Shown here one piece after another: positions 8,014 through 17,187 of a DNA stretch of 64,000 bases. Every line of letters begins with the position of its first letter. The stretch's first letter is position 1. The notes under the pieces were generated by a model. That model had not been told where the DNA came from and did no database searches. It saw nothing but the letters and a program-made list of their open reading frames with translations. Made by a program: the position numbers and the translations under genes. This stretch comes from Flavobacterium sp. ASW18X. Lineage in GTDB: Bacteria > Bacteroidota > Bacteroidia > Flavobacteriales > Flavobacteriaceae. The DNA lies in assembly GCF_005144745.1 (NCBI RefSeq), contig NZ_SWKK01000017.1, positions 39,147 to 103,146 of the forward strand. The letters are read 5' to 3'.

Positions 8014-9722
8014 TAAGCTAAATTAAGCTCAGCAAGAATACTCTTGACTTTATTGTCAAGTTCTGCTGCCACTTTTTTATAATCTTCGGTTTTTTCCAAT
8101 TTTGTATTGGTGCTAATGTAGAATTTCACTTTTGGTTCCGTTCCACTAGGTCTAGCGGCAATTCTAGTGCCATCTTCCGTTTCGTAAATTAAAACATTAG
8201 ACTTTGGAATATCTATGGCCTTTTCCTCACCAGTTTGTACATTTTTAGCAATAGAGGTATTGTAGTCTTCTATCCACTTTACTTTAGATCCGGCAACTGA
8301 TTCTACTGGGTTCTCTTTAAAATCTTTAAGCATTTGCTTAATTTCCTCGGCACCACTCATCCCTTTTTTTGTAATGGAAATTAATTTTTCTTTATAGAAA
8401 CCAAATTGTACGTAGGCATCAATTAAATCTTCATAAAAAGAGCTACCGTTCGCTTTTGCTTGGGCGGCAATCTCACAAGCCAAGAGGGTAGAGGTTACCG
8501 CATCTTTATCGCGCACAAAATCACCCACCATGTAGCCAAAACTTTCTTCACCACCACCTATAAAGTGTTGTTCGGGAAAGTCTTTTATCATCTTACCAAT
8601 CCATTTAAAGCCTGTCAAAGAAATTTTACATTCTACTCCATATTCCTTGGCCATTCTTTCCATCATTGGAGTTGAAACAATAGTAGTAGCTACAAATTCG
8701 TTCCCTTTAAAACCTTTGGCTTTGTACTGGTCTAATAAGAATTTAGTCATTAAAACCATGGTTTGGTTACCATTTAAAAGCTCTAATTTTCCGTCTAGAT
8801 TACGTACGGCAATGCCTAAACGGTCACTATCTGGATCAGTACCTACAACCATATCTGCTCCAATCTCCTCTGCTTTTGCCAAAGCCATAGCCAATGCTTC
8901 TGGTTCTTCTGGATTAGGAGACTTTACTGTTGGAAAATTACCATCCGGTGTAGCTTGCTCTTCTATAACAGTAACATTGTTATAGCCTGCACGCTTCAAT
9001 ACTTCTGGAATAGCAGTGATGGATGTTCCGTGTATACTTGTAAATACAATTTTAAAATCGTCCTTAGCAGCAGCATTAAAATTGCCGTTAGCAACAGAAG
9101 CTTCAAAAAAAGCCTCATCTACATCGGTGTCTATAGCTTCAATTAATGCTGTATTGGGTTCAAACTTTATATCCTCAAAACTAAGTTTATTAATTTCTGC
9201 AATAATCTCTTTATCCTGTGGTGGTACTATTTGGCCACCATCTGTCCAATATACTTTGTAACCGTTATATTCTGGTGGGTTATGAGATGCTGTTAAAACA
9301 ATACCTGCGTGACAATTAAGATGTTTAACAGCAAAAGAGAGTTCTGGAGTAGTTCTTAAGGCTGAAAAACGATAAACCTTAATTCCATTAGCAGAAAGTA
9401 CTTCTGCTACGGTTTGAGAAAGCGTATCGCTATTATGCCTACAGTCGTACGCTATAACTACCTTGATTTCTTGCCCAGCATAGATTTGTTTTAAGTAATT
9501 GCTTAACCCTTGTGTGTTTTTACCCAACGTATATTTGTTAATACGATTGGTACCAACACCCATTACACCACGCATACCTCCAGTACCAAATTCTAGGTTT
9601 CTGTAAAAAGAATCTTGTAATTCTTCTGAATCTTCTTTGATGAGACGATTGATTTCTTCTTTTATCTGAGGATCAAAAAAATCTGTAAGCCAGGATTGTG
9701 CGGTCTTAATGATGGAGTCCAT
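8013..9722 (-). CDS. Phosphoglucomutase/phosphomannomutase family protein
   Basis: A 569-residue alpha-D-phosphohexomutase that interconverts hexose 1- and 6-phosphates. The four functional loops are present: TASHNPPEYNG with phosphoserine Ser146, the metal loop DPDSDR (296-301), the sugar-binding loop GGGEES (389-394) and the phosphate loop RPSGTEPK near the C-terminus. The length fits the long bacterial phospho-sugar mutases (PgcA/YbbT type) and not the 450-residue ManB/GlmM type. It is the first gene of a two-gene unit with the exporter. Glucose versus mannose preference is not readable. Confidence 0.9.
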   Translation of the reverse strand: MDSIIKTAQSWLTDFFDPQIKEEINRLIKEDSEELQDSFYRNLEFGTGGMRGVMGVGTNRINKYTLGKNTQGLSNYLKQIYAGQEIKVVIAYDCRHNSDTLSQTVAEVLSANGIKVYRFSALRTTPELSFAVKHLNCHAGIVLTASHNPPEYNGYKVYWTDGGQIVPPQDKEIIAEINKLSFEDIKFEPNTALIEAIDTDVDEAFFEASVANGNFNAAAKDDFKIVFTSIHGTSITAIPEVLKRAGYNNVTVIEEQATPDGNFPTVKSPNPEEPEALAMALAKAEEIGADMVVGTDPDSDRLGIAVRNLDGKLELLNGNQTMVLMTKFLLDQYKAKGFKGNEFVATTIVSTPMMERMAKEYGVECKISLTGFKWIGKMIKDFPEQHFIGGGEESFGYMVGDFVRDKDAVTSTLLACEIAAQAKANGSSFYEDLIDAYVQFGFYKEKLISITKKGMSGAEEIKQMLKDFKENPVESVAGSKVKWIEDYNTSIAKNVQTGEEKAIDIPKSNVLIYETEDGTRIAARPSGTEPKVKFYISTNTKLEKTEDYKKVAAELDNKVKSILAELNLA

Positions 9723-9825
9723 ATCTTTTATCTATTTTCTTTAAGAATTTTCTTGCTAATTTGAAGTAACGACTAAAGTATTAAATTATTTAAAAGTGAT
9801 GCCTACTAAGCACTTAAACTTTTGG

Positions 9826-10794
9826 TTAATCTACTTCTGCAACAGAATCTGGGCTAATAACTGCTGCAATTTTGTAATTCTGAGGTGCCTTTTTGGTTCT
9901 GATGAATAATTCGCCAATAAAGCCAGCCAAAAACAGTTGTGTGCCAATCACCATACAGCTCAGTGCTATAAAAAATTGCGGTCTACTCGTAATTAATCTC
10001 CCAGTTGGGTTGATAAATAATTTATCTATTCCTAAATAAACAGAAAAAGCAAAACCAATAATAAAAACCATTGCGCCTAAAGCCCCAAAAAGATGCATGG
10101 GTTGTTTGCCAAATTTAGAAACAAACCATATGGTAAGTAAATCTAAAAATCCATTTATAAAACGCTCCATGCCAAACTTGGTAGCACCATATTTGCGTGC
10201 TTGGTGTTGTACTACTTTTTCTCCAATTTTACTAAAACCTGCATTTTTAGCTAGAACAGGGATGTAACGGTGCATTTCCCCAGAGACCTCTATGTTTTTA
10301 ATAACCTTAATGTTATAGGCTTTAAGGCCACAATTAAAATCGTGCAGCTGCACGTTAGAGGTGCGTCTTGCCGCCCAATTAAATAGCTTAGAAGGTAGGT
10401 TTTTTGCAAGGACGGAGTCGTACCGTTTTCGTTTCCAGCCAGAGACTAAATCATAGTGTTGTTCTTTAATCATTTGGTAGAGCTCTGGTATTTCTTCTGG
10501 ATTGTCTTGTAAATCGGCATCCATGGTAATCACCACATCACCTTGCGCCATTTTAAATCCAGCATGCAATGCCTGCGATTTTCCAAAGTTTTTTAGAAAC
10601 CGAATCCCTTTTACTTGCGGGTCTTTTTTTGACAGTGCAACTATAATTTCCCAAGATTTGTCTGTGCTACCGTCATCAATAAAAATGATTTCATACAAAA
10701 AACGATTGGATTGTACCACGCGGGCAATCCAATCGTATAATTCGTTCAAAGATTCTTCTTCGTTAAGTAAAGGGATTACAATGGATAATTGCAT
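9826..10794 (-). CDS. GtrB/DPMS-type family 2 glycosyltransferase
   Basis: A 322-residue polyprenyl-phosphate glycosyltransferase. The GT-A fold is shown by SIVIPLLNEEESLNELY at the N-terminus, FIDDGSTDKSW, and the metal-binding MDADLQDNPEEIP. Two membrane segments near residues 232-256 and 272-295 anchor it, as in GtrB and similar proteins that charge undecaprenyl phosphate with a sugar on the cytoplasmic side. A TACTTTTG element (minus strand, 10824 to 10817) lies 22 bases before the start and may give it its own promoter, although the gene is also 40 bases behind the DUF4199 gene, a pairing common in Flavobacteriia. Confidence 0.88.
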   Translation of the reverse strand: MQLSIVIPLLNEEESLNELYDWIARVVQSNRFLYEIIFIDDGSTDKSWEIIVALSKKDPQVKGIRFLKNFGKSQALHAGFKMAQGDVVITMDADLQDNPEEIPELYQMIKEQHYDLVSGWKRKRYDSVLAKNLPSKLFNWAARRTSNVQLHDFNCGLKAYNIKVIKNIEVSGEMHRYIPVLAKNAGFSKIGEKVVQHQARKYGATKFGMERFINGFLDLLTIWFVSKFGKQPMHLFGALGAMVFIIGFAFSVYLGIDKLFINPTGRLITSRPQFFIALSCMVIGTQLFLAGFIGELFIRTKKAPQNYKIAAVISPDSVAEVD

Positions 10795-10834
10795 TGTTTG
10801 TTACAGTAATTCCCCTCAAAAGTAGTGTTTTTGT

Positions 10835-11365
10835 TTAATATTGAGGTTCACTCTTTTTTAAAGCTAGGGCAGGGATTAAAGTCCCTACAAAACCTATAAA
10901 TAGATTAAAAATTAGACCACCAGCAATTTGTAGTACGTAATTGGGATCTTTTTGGCTTTCAATTTGTTTTTCTACCATTTCTGGGTCCATACCAGATTCT
11001 AACATCATATTAGTAGAGTACTCTATGGCTTTATCCGTCATATCTGGGTCAATGACATGTGCTAGTACAAAACCAAAAATAATTCCGATAACCCCGCTAA
11101 TCAGGGTAGCACCAACACCAATTTTTAATCCTTCTGGAAAAGAAATAAAACCGTTGTTCGCTTTGCGAAACTCTAAAATCCCTAATATTGAGGCAATTAT
11201 TGTTAGCACTACACCTAAGCCTAAAGCAAGAAAAATTCTGCTCATATCTATTTGGTAGTGTAAGTCTTGAAAATATAGCATAAGATTAAAAGTGATACCA
11301 ATTAATCCTAAGATAATGCCATATTTTAGAGCTACCTTGCCTGTGGTGGGTTTGTTGTTTTCCAT
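10835..11365 (-). CDS. DUF4199 family four-helix membrane protein
   Basis: A 176-residue integral membrane protein with hydrophobic segments at about 10-30, 42-64, 78-103 and 146-168. The segment between helices 3 and 4 is acidic and Met-rich (NMMLESGMDPEMVEKQIESQ), a hallmark of DUF4199 proteins. The function of the family is unknown; in Bacteroidota it is regularly adjacent to a GT2 glycosyltransferase and sometimes to dihydroorotase, so a link with lipid-linked sugar transfer is plausible but unproven. Confidence 0.75.
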   Translation of the reverse strand: MENNKPTTGKVALKYGIILGLIGITFNLMLYFQDLHYQIDMSRIFLALGLGVVLTIIASILGILEFRKANNGFISFPEGLKIGVGATLISGVIGIIFGFVLAHVIDPDMTDKAIEYSTNMMLESGMDPEMVEKQIESQKDPNYVLQIAGGLIFNLFIGFVGTLIPALALKKSEPQY

Positions 11366-11463
11366 CTTTGTGTTTGATTTAGTTGATTACAGCTAGTAAG
11401 TATTCTTTTTTTAAATTTTGTTACAACTTTAAAAATATTTTTTAGATTTTTACGCTTCAGGCA

Positions 11464-11493
11464 TTGTGTGTGAGTATTTTTTGACTAAATTTG
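11464..11493 (+). promoter_or_regulatory. Promoter of the L31 gene
   Basis: TTG at 11464-11466, a 19-base spacer, then TAAATTTG at 11486-11493. This is an exact match to the Bacteroidota primary sigma consensus. Transcription would start near 11500, leaving a leader of about 35 bases. Confidence 0.75.
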
Positions 11494-11533
11494 CAGCCTG
11501 AAAAATTGAGATAGATTTAAAGTTAAGGTAGTA

Positions 11534-11785
11534 ATGAAAACAGGAATACACCCAGAAAACTATAGATTGGTTGCTTTTAAGGATATGTCCAATGAGGATG
11601 TTTTTATCACAAAATCAACCGCAGAGGCTAAAGAGACCATTGAAGTTGATGGTGTTGAATATCCTTTGGTGAAGTTGGAAATCTCTAGAACCTCTCATCC
11701 TTTCTACACAGGTAAAACTAAATTGGTGGATACTGCAGGTAGAATTGATAAGTTCAAGAACAAGTACAAAAAGTTCAAGAAGTAA
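11534..11785 (+). CDS. rpmE2: 50S ribosomal protein L31 type B
   Basis: An 83-residue ribosomal protein of the large subunit. [19 protein letters not shown] at the start and [20 protein letters not shown] later are the L31 type B signatures. The four zinc-binding cysteines of type A L31 are absent, so this is the zinc-independent form. It has a consensus promoter and its own terminator and is therefore a single-gene transcription unit. Confidence 0.95.
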   Translation: MKTGIHPENYRLVAFKDMSNEDVFITKSTAEAKETIEVDGVEYPLVKLEISRTSHPFYTGKTKLVDTAGRIDKFKNKYKKFKK

Positions 11786-11811
11786 TAAACTTTTGTTTAC
11801 AATGATATCAG

Positions 11812-11846
11812 AACGCTTTCGTTATTGTAACGAAGGCGTTTTTTTA
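11812..11846 (+). terminator. Terminator of the L31 gene
   Basis: A 12-bp stem (11812-11823 with 11829-11840, one G-T pair, 5-base loop) is followed by a T-run. It begins 26 bases after the L31 stop. Confidence 0.88.
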
Positions 11847-11872
11847 TTTTTACAATCTAGAAAAACTCAGGC

Positions 11873-13048
11873 ATGAACTACATTCTTTTTGATGGTAATG
11901 ACAAGCAAGCATTATTACCATTTACGTACACACGGCCAATAGGTGAAATCCGTGTTGGTATTTTAACCATTAAGGAAAAATGGGAAAATTACTTAGCTAG
12001 TGAGGTCTCTTATTTTGTGGAGGATTATTTGGCTCAAAAATTTCCTTTACAATTAGGAAAAACCAATGTGGTAATTAACGCTACTTATTTACCAACAAAG
12101 GCATTGCTTGCAGAAATAAACGGGTTGAATATTGGAGAAGCATTATTTTTTAAAGAAGATATTGTTGCGTATGTTTCTAAGGAAGATTCCTTACAATATG
12201 ATGCTTCCAATTATAAGATAAAGCAGTTAAATGATGTAGGATTAACTATAAAACATACTTGGGAAATTTTTGCAAAGAATGATGAGGCTATAAGGGAAGA
12301 TTTTAATCTTTTAACAACGGGTAGGATAAGTGCACCAATATCAACCACTAATACGGTTATAGCACCAGAAAACATATTTTTAGAAGAAGGAGCCAAGGTA
12401 GAATGTAGCATTCTAAACGCATCTACAGGACCTATTTATATAGGTAGAGATGCGGAAATTATGGAAGGGTGTATTATCAGAGGTGCGCTGGCCATGTGTG
12501 AGCATGCTGTGTTAAAAATGGGAGCAAAAATTTATGGAGCATCTACATTTGGACCGTATTGTAAAGTGGGGGGAGAGGTTAATAATTCTGTCTTGTTTGC
12601 TTACAGTAATAAAGGTCATGAAGGTTTCCTTGGTAATTCTGTTCTAGGAGAGTGGTGTAACCTAGGAGCAGATACCAACACCTCTAACTTAAAAAACAAT
12701 TACGCAGCAGTGCGTCTTTGGGACTACCAAACGGAAGGTTTTGCGCATACCGGTTTGCAATTTTGTGGGTTAATGATGGGGGATCATAGTAAAGCTGGCA
12801 TTAATACGATGTTTAATACAGGCACCGTTGTTGGGGTGAATGCCAATGTTTTTGGTAGTGGCTTTCCGCGCAATTTTATTCCTAGTTATAGTTGGGGTGG
12901 TGCCTCTGGTTTTACTACATACAGGACCAATAAAGCTTTTGAGACAGCCAAAGCCATGATGGGACGAAGAAATATAGAATTTGATGCCGTAGAAAAAGAA
13001 CTTTTTGAAGCTGTTTTTGAGCTAACTAAAAAGTGGCGTAAAGATTAA
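11873..13048 (+). CDS. GlmU-like putative sugar nucleotidyltransferase
   Basis: A 391-residue protein of the flavobacterial 'GlmU family' (PF13562-like). The N-terminal half starts NYILFDGNDKQALLPFTYTRP and lacks the GxGxRM pyrophosphorylase loop of true GlmU. The C-terminal half from about residue 155 is built of hexapeptide-type turns (for example GPIYIGRDAEIMEGCIIRGA, LGADTNTSNLKNNY), a left-handed beta-helix of acyltransferase type. Sugar-1-phosphate uridylyl- and acetyltransferase activity is only inferred. It follows the L31 terminator and precedes mtaB by 89 bases. Confidence 0.78.
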   Translation: MNYILFDGNDKQALLPFTYTRPIGEIRVGILTIKEKWENYLASEVSYFVEDYLAQKFPLQLGKTNVVINATYLPTKALLAEINGLNIGEALFFKEDIVAYVSKEDSLQYDASNYKIKQLNDVGLTIKHTWEIFAKNDEAIREDFNLLTTGRISAPISTTNTVIAPENIFLEEGAKVECSILNASTGPIYIGRDAEIMEGCIIRGALAMCEHAVLKMGAKIYGASTFGPYCKVGGEVNNSVLFAYSNKGHEGFLGNSVLGEWCNLGADTNTSNLKNNYAAVRLWDYQTEGFAHTGLQFCGLMMGDHSKAGINTMFNTGTVVGVNANVFGSGFPRNFIPSYSWGGASGFTTYRTNKAFETAKAMMGRRNIEFDAVEKELFEAVFELTKKWRKD

Positions 13049-13109
13049 TTTACACACATTAGTTCAAGTGTAATTACATTGGCTAAATGCTTAAAAACCG
13101 CAAATTTTG

Positions 13110-13117
13110 TACCTTTG
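13110..13117 (+). promoter_or_regulatory. -7 element upstream of mtaB
   Basis: TACCTTTG matches the TAnnTTTG consensus and lies 20 bases before the mtaB ATG. No TTG is seen at the normal 19-20 base spacing, so only the -7 element is supported. Confidence 0.5.
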
Positions 13118-13137
13118 CAGGCCATTTTAGATAGTTA

Positions 13138-14466
13138 ATGAAGAAGAAAGTAGCATTTTATACTCTTGGTTGTAAGTTAAATTTTTCTGAGACTTCAACA
13201 ATAGCTCGGAGGTTTGAAGGAGAAGGATTTGACCGAGTAGATTTTTCTGAGAACGCAGATATATATGTTATTAATACCTGTTCAGTAACTGAAAATGCTG
13301 ATAAACGCTTTAAAACTATTGTAAAACAAGCACAAAAATCGAATCCCGAAGCCTTTGTTGCTGCGGTGGGATGTTACGCACAATTAAAACCAGAAGAGCT
13401 AGCTGCTGTGGATGGAGTTGATTTGGTTTTAGGTGCTACTGAGAAATTTAAAATCACCGACTACTTAAATGATCTTACAAAAAATGATAAGGGAGAGGTG
13501 CATTCTTGTGAAATTAATGAGGCTGACTTTTATGTGGGCAGCTATGCTATAGGAGACAGAACAAGAGCTTTTTTAAAAGTGCAAGATGGGTGTGATTATA
13601 AATGTACCTATTGCACTATACCCTTAGCTCGTGGAATTTCTAGAAGTGACAGCTTAGAGAATGTATTGAAAAATGCGGCCGAAATTGCTTCCAAAGACAT
13701 TAAAGAAATTGTTCTAACGGGTGTTAACATTGGGGATTACGGCAAAGGGGAGTTCGGAAATAAAAAACACGAGCATACTTTTTTTGAGTTAGTGCAAGCC
13801 TTGGATAAAGTGAATGGGATTCATAGATTGCGTATATCTTCTATAGAGCCAAATCTCCTTAAGAACGAGACTATAGATTTTGTAACTCAAAGCAATAGTT
13901 TTGTGCCACATTTTCATATTCCTTTACAAAGTGGTAGTGATAAGATTTTAAAGTTGATGCGTAGAAGATATCTTACTAATCTTTACGTAGATAGAGTGGC
14001 ACGCATAAAAGAAGTGATGCCACATGCATGCATTGGTGTAGATGTTATTGTTGGTTTTCCTGGGGAGACCGATGAAGATTTTATAGAAACCTATAATTTT
14101 TTAAATGCTTTAGATATTTCTTACTTACACGTTTTTACCTATTCTGAGAGGGATAATACCGTTGCTGCAACAATGGACGAGGTAGTCCCCAAAAATGTGC
14201 GTAGTAAGCGCAGTAAAATGCTAAGAGGGTTATCTGCTAAAAAGAGGAGAGCTTTTTATGAGAGCCAGTTAGGAAGTATACGAACTGTATTGTTTGAAGG
14301 AGAAAACAAAGAAGGATACATTCATGGTTTTACAGAAAATTATGTAAAAGTAAAGACGCCTTGGAATCCAGCATTGGTAAATCAGTTACACCAAGTAGAA
14401 CTGGGTTCAATAGATGAAGATGGCTTAGTACGATTTTCTTTTGTTACTCAACAAGAAATAGCATAA
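13138..14466 (+). CDS. mtaB: tRNA threonylcarbamoyladenosine(37) methylthiotransferase MtaB
   Basis: A 442-residue radical SAM enzyme that adds a methylthio group at C2 of t6A37 in tRNAs reading ANN codons, giving ms2t6A. The N-terminal UPF0004 domain has its three cluster cysteines at Cys12, Cys48 and Cys79. The radical SAM triad CxxxCxxC is at Cys152, Cys156 and Cys159 in DGCDYKCTYC. A TRAM-like domain closes the chain. Length and the motif YTLGCKLN fit MtaB better than MiaB or RimO. Confidence 0.92.
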   Translation: MKKKVAFYTLGCKLNFSETSTIARRFEGEGFDRVDFSENADIYVINTCSVTENADKRFKTIVKQAQKSNPEAFVAAVGCYAQLKPEELAAVDGVDLVLGATEKFKITDYLNDLTKNDKGEVHSCEINEADFYVGSYAIGDRTRAFLKVQDGCDYKCTYCTIPLARGISRSDSLENVLKNAAEIASKDIKEIVLTGVNIGDYGKGEFGNKKHEHTFFELVQALDKVNGIHRLRISSIEPNLLKNETIDFVTQSNSFVPHFHIPLQSGSDKILKLMRRRYLTNLYVDRVARIKEVMPHACIGVDVIVGFPGETDEDFIETYNFLNALDISYLHVFTYSERDNTVAATMDEVVPKNVRSKRSKMLRGLSAKKRRAFYESQLGSIRTVLFEGENKEGYIHGFTENYVKVKTPWNPALVNQLHQVELGSIDEDGLVRFSFVTQQEIA

Positions 14467-14492
14467 AAAAACCCTGACTAATTTGTCAGGGT
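14466..14492 (-). terminator. Terminator between mtaB and the GNAT gene
   Basis: An 8-bp G/C-rich perfect stem (14471-14478 with 14485-14492, ACCCTGAC and its complement) has a T-run on the minus strand (14470 to 14465). It lies just behind the GNAT gene stop and probably serves the minus strand mainly; it may also stop mtaB transcripts. Confidence 0.75.
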
Positions 14493-14500
14493 ATAATGTC

Positions 14501-14791
14501 TTAGATTCTGATGCCTACTGGCAACATTTCTTTGTATTGCCTATTTTTTCTAAGGAACCCGGCAATGTGGGGACTGGTTGGCACCACACGGAGATTTTGT
14601 TCTTGCAAGTGGTGTAATACGGCTTTGATGAAATTTTCTTTAAAACCTTCTTGCGTAACGCCTTCTGGGATTACTAATTTGGTTAAAAATACTTTTCTTT
14701 CTTGAGAAGAATACTCAATCTTGGCAAGTTGTCCATCAACTGTAGCTTCAAACTGACGTAAGAAACTGTTGTCATTAATCTCCATTTCCAT
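14501..14791 (-). CDS. Small GNAT-type N-acetyltransferase (YjdJ/Gtn-like)
   Basis: A 96-residue single-domain protein of the short GNAT-like family COG2388. The segment KVFLTKLVIPEGVTQEGFKE corresponds to the strand before the acetyl-CoA loop, which here reads VTQEGFKENFIKAVL, and VVPTSPHIAGFLRKNRQYKE matches the conserved C-terminal part with its Cys/Ser-H-x2-xF pattern. The substrate is unknown. The gene is monocistronic, with a terminator directly behind it. Confidence 0.75.
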   Translation of the reverse strand: MEMEINDNSFLRQFEATVDGQLAKIEYSSQERKVFLTKLVIPEGVTQEGFKENFIKAVLHHLQEQNLRVVPTSPHIAGFLRKNRQYKEMLPVGIRI

Positions 14792-14964
14792 TATATAGTT
14801 TTGGTTTACTTTTAACTTTAAGCAAAAAAATAAACAATACCTTAGTATCGTATTTAACAGCTTAAATTCTATAATCCTATAGATAGGTTTCTTTCCAATT
14901 AAGGATAGACTGTAAAGTTAGTTAAAATATTGGTAATATCCTAGTAAACACAAGGCCTTACACA

Positions 14965-15645
14965 TTGAGCACCAATAAAATCCACGTCTATTTTGTCCCT
15001 GGTATGGCGGCTAGTCCAGCCATTTTTGACCATATACAATTAGACCCTGAGCTGTTTACTTGTCACTTTCTAAAATGGCATCTTCCAGATAAGAAAACTA
15101 CCTTAAAAGCATATGCGCAACAAATGGCTCATCAAATTAAACATACAGACCCAGTATTGATAGGGGTTTCTTTTGGTGGATTGGTTGTGCAAGAAATGGC
15201 TAAATTTCTAAAGGTTAGAAAGTTAATAATAATCTCTAGTGTTAAAACATATAAAGAGATGCCAAAACGTATTAGGTTAGCACGATTAACTCAAATCCAT
15301 CGCATTTTTCCGATGTCTATTTTTGAGAACGTAGAGTTTTTGGCTAAATACGCTATGGGAGAAAAGGTAAAAAATAGATTAAAACTGTATCAAATCTATT
15401 TAGATGTAAGGGATAGGAGGTATTTGCATTGGGCTATAAATCAAATTGTAAATTGGAAACAAGAGTTGCCTCTTAAAAATATCATTCATATTCATGGCGA
15501 TACAGATAAAGTTTTTCCTGTAAACAATATAAAGAATTGTATTACAGTTAATAATGGTAAGCATACCATGATAATTTACAGAGCTAAATGGTTTAATGAA
15601 CATTTACCAGCAATAATTTTAGAAGAAAGTGACGTATTTTCATAG
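14965..15645 (+). CDS. Alpha/beta hydrolase, TTG start
   Basis: A 226-residue hydrolase. The oxyanion segment VYFVPGMAASPAIF, the nucleophile elbow GVSFGG with Ser69, the acid in HGDTDKVFP and the His in NNGKHTMI form the catalytic triad of the fold. The reading frame opens with TTG (14965-14967); the first in-frame ATG lies inside the conserved N-terminal strand, so TTG is the probable start. The substrate is not identifiable. The lytic transglycosylase gene follows after 27 bases on the same strand. Confidence 0.78.
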   Translation: MSTNKIHVYFVPGMAASPAIFDHIQLDPELFTCHFLKWHLPDKKTTLKAYAQQMAHQIKHTDPVLIGVSFGGLVVQEMAKFLKVRKLIIISSVKTYKEMPKRIRLARLTQIHRIFPMSIFENVEFLAKYAMGEKVKNRLKLYQIYLDVRDRRYLHWAINQIVNWKQELPLKNIIHIHGDTDKVFPVNNIKNCITVNNGKHTMIIYRAKWFNEHLPAIILEESDVFS

Positions 15646-15672
15646 TATCTTGCTTTGAAATAAGAGGTAATA

Positions 15673-16632
15673 ATGAAGTATTTAAAAAATATTCTGGCAG
15701 GCATAGGGTTCCTTTTTGTAATGGGATCACTTATATATGCAGTACAACAGCAAACAGAAGAAAATGATGAGGAAACTACAATTTCTACATTTAGTAAAGT
15801 AGACAAAAATGTGGCAGATACCTATCAAATTAGCGCTATAGATATTCCGGAGAATTTGAATTTTGCTGGAGAGCCAGCGCCAATGGACGACCCAGAAATA
15901 ATGGAACGTATAGATAGGGAGTTTTTGGTGAATACCTACTGGCAGAGTAATGCCGTACTTTTAATGAAACGTGCGCACAAATATTTCCCTATCATAGAAC
16001 CTATATTAGCTAAAAACGGCATACCAGAAGATTTTAAATATTTGGCTGTTGCAGAAAGTGGTTTGCAAAATGTAGTAAGTCCTGCTGGGGCAACAGGTTT
16101 TTGGCAGATAATGCGTGCTACAGGACGCGAATATGGACTAGAGGTGAATGATAATGTAGATGAACGATACCATATAGAAAAAAGCACTCAAGTGGCGTGC
16201 GAATATCTAAAGCGATGGAAAGATAAGTTTGGTTCATGGACGCTTACTGCAGCTGCGTATAATGCCGGTCCTGGTGGTATTCAAAAATATATGAAAATAC
16301 AAAACGTGGATGACTATTACGATTTGCTGTTGGGGCAAGAAACTGGTAGATACGTTTTTCGTATTATGGCGATAAAGGAGATTCTTTCAAACCCAGAAAA
16401 ATATGGTTTTCAATTAGAAAAAGAAGATTACTATACACAAGTGCCAACATTTACTGTGGAGGTAGATACGGCTGTAACCAGCTGGGCAGAGTTTGCATCA
16501 CTTTATGAAATTAACTACAAAGTGCTTAAAAGGCATAATCCTTGGTTGCGAGAGCCGCATTTAAACAACAGTTCTCGTAAAAAATATACCATAGAAATCC
16601 CTAACAAGGGGTATTACAGAGAGAGTAAATAG
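15673..16632 (+). CDS. Lytic transglycosylase, MltD-like
   Basis: A 319-residue peptidoglycan-cleaving enzyme. One N-terminal membrane segment or uncleaved signal (5-23) exports it. The SLT domain spans about 105-240 with catalytic Glu128 in AVAESGL and the family motifs GATGFWQIM and AAAYNAGPG. The C-terminal 60 residues (TSWAEFASLYEINYKVLKRHNPWL) look like a single LysM domain for glycan binding. It probably trims septal or sacculus glycan strands in the periplasm. Its 3' end converges on the TPR gene, separated by a large palindrome. Confidence 0.87.
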   Translation: MKYLKNILAGIGFLFVMGSLIYAVQQQTEENDEETTISTFSKVDKNVADTYQISAIDIPENLNFAGEPAPMDDPEIMERIDREFLVNTYWQSNAVLLMKRAHKYFPIIEPILAKNGIPEDFKYLAVAESGLQNVVSPAGATGFWQIMRATGREYGLEVNDNVDERYHIEKSTQVACEYLKRWKDKFGSWTLTAAAYNAGPGGIQKYMKIQNVDDYYDLLLGQETGRYVFRIMAIKEILSNPEKYGFQLEKEDYYTQVPTFTVEVDTAVTSWAEFASLYEINYKVLKRHNPWLREPHLNNSSRKKYTIEIPNKGYYRESK

Positions 16633-16644
16633 TATTTTGTAGGT

Positions 16645-16683
16645 ACAACAAATGAAGAAGATTAAATCTTCTTCATTTGTTGT
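16645..16683. repeat. Perfect 19-bp inverted repeat between convergent genes
   Basis: Bases 16645-16663 are the exact complement of 16665-16683 around a single central base. The right part lies within the last eight codons of the TPR gene on the minus strand, whose stop is at 16662-16664. There is no T-run directly after either side, so it is not a textbook intrinsic terminator, though in RNA from either strand it would form a very stable hairpin. A transcript-end or stabilising role for both convergent genes is inferred. Confidence 0.7.
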
Positions 16684-17177
16684 TGCATCATTTTAATTTG
16701 CTCTGTAAGCATGTTGTTTTTGTCTAATTTTTTAGCTTCTTGTAAAAGGGTTGTTGCTTCTCTTTTACGTCTTTTTTGCATAGCAATACCTGCTAAACTT
16801 AATTTAGCCATAGCTACATCATAATCCATATTTAGCCCAAGCTTAAGTGCTTTTTTAAAGTATTTTTCTGCCTGCGTTAGATTTCTTTGAGAATAAATAA
16901 TACCGTGCAAGTAGTTGTAATATCCTTGTTGTTTTTTAACCAAAGAAGTTTCAGGATTTTTAATTTTAGTTAACCATTGCTCGGTACCTTCTAAGTCTTG
17001 TTTTCTCATTTTTAAGAAAGACATCAATATAATCTCGTTTCTAAAGTATAAGAAAACAAAAATACTAGCCAATAGAATTAATGCAATTCCATTGCCAATA
17101 TTTCCTTCAATAAATTGATATACAGCATACCCAATAATAAGAGCAGCAATAACTAGTTTTATGTTTTTGTTGAACAT
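16662..17177 (-). CDS. Membrane-anchored TPR protein
   Basis: A 171-residue protein with two adjacent membrane segments at about 5-23 and 27-47, followed by a cytoplasmic or periplasmic helical part with tetratricopeptide character (NYLHGIIYSQRNLTQAEKYF, AMAKLSLAGIAMQKRRKREA, then KLDKNN). The end is a Met/Gln-rich helix. I know no function for it; TPR proteins scaffold complexes. It lies 10 bases downstream of the DUF6263-like gene and is likely co-transcribed with it. Confidence 0.65.
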   Translation of the reverse strand: MFNKNIKLVIAALIIGYAVYQFIEGNIGNGIALILLASIFVFLYFRNEIILMSFLKMRKQDLEGTEQWLTKIKNPETSLVKKQQGYYNYLHGIIYSQRNLTQAEKYFKKALKLGLNMDYDVAMAKLSLAGIAMQKRRKREATTLLQEAKKLDKNNMLTEQIKMMQQQMKKI

Positions 17178-17187
17178 AGGGGTGTTG

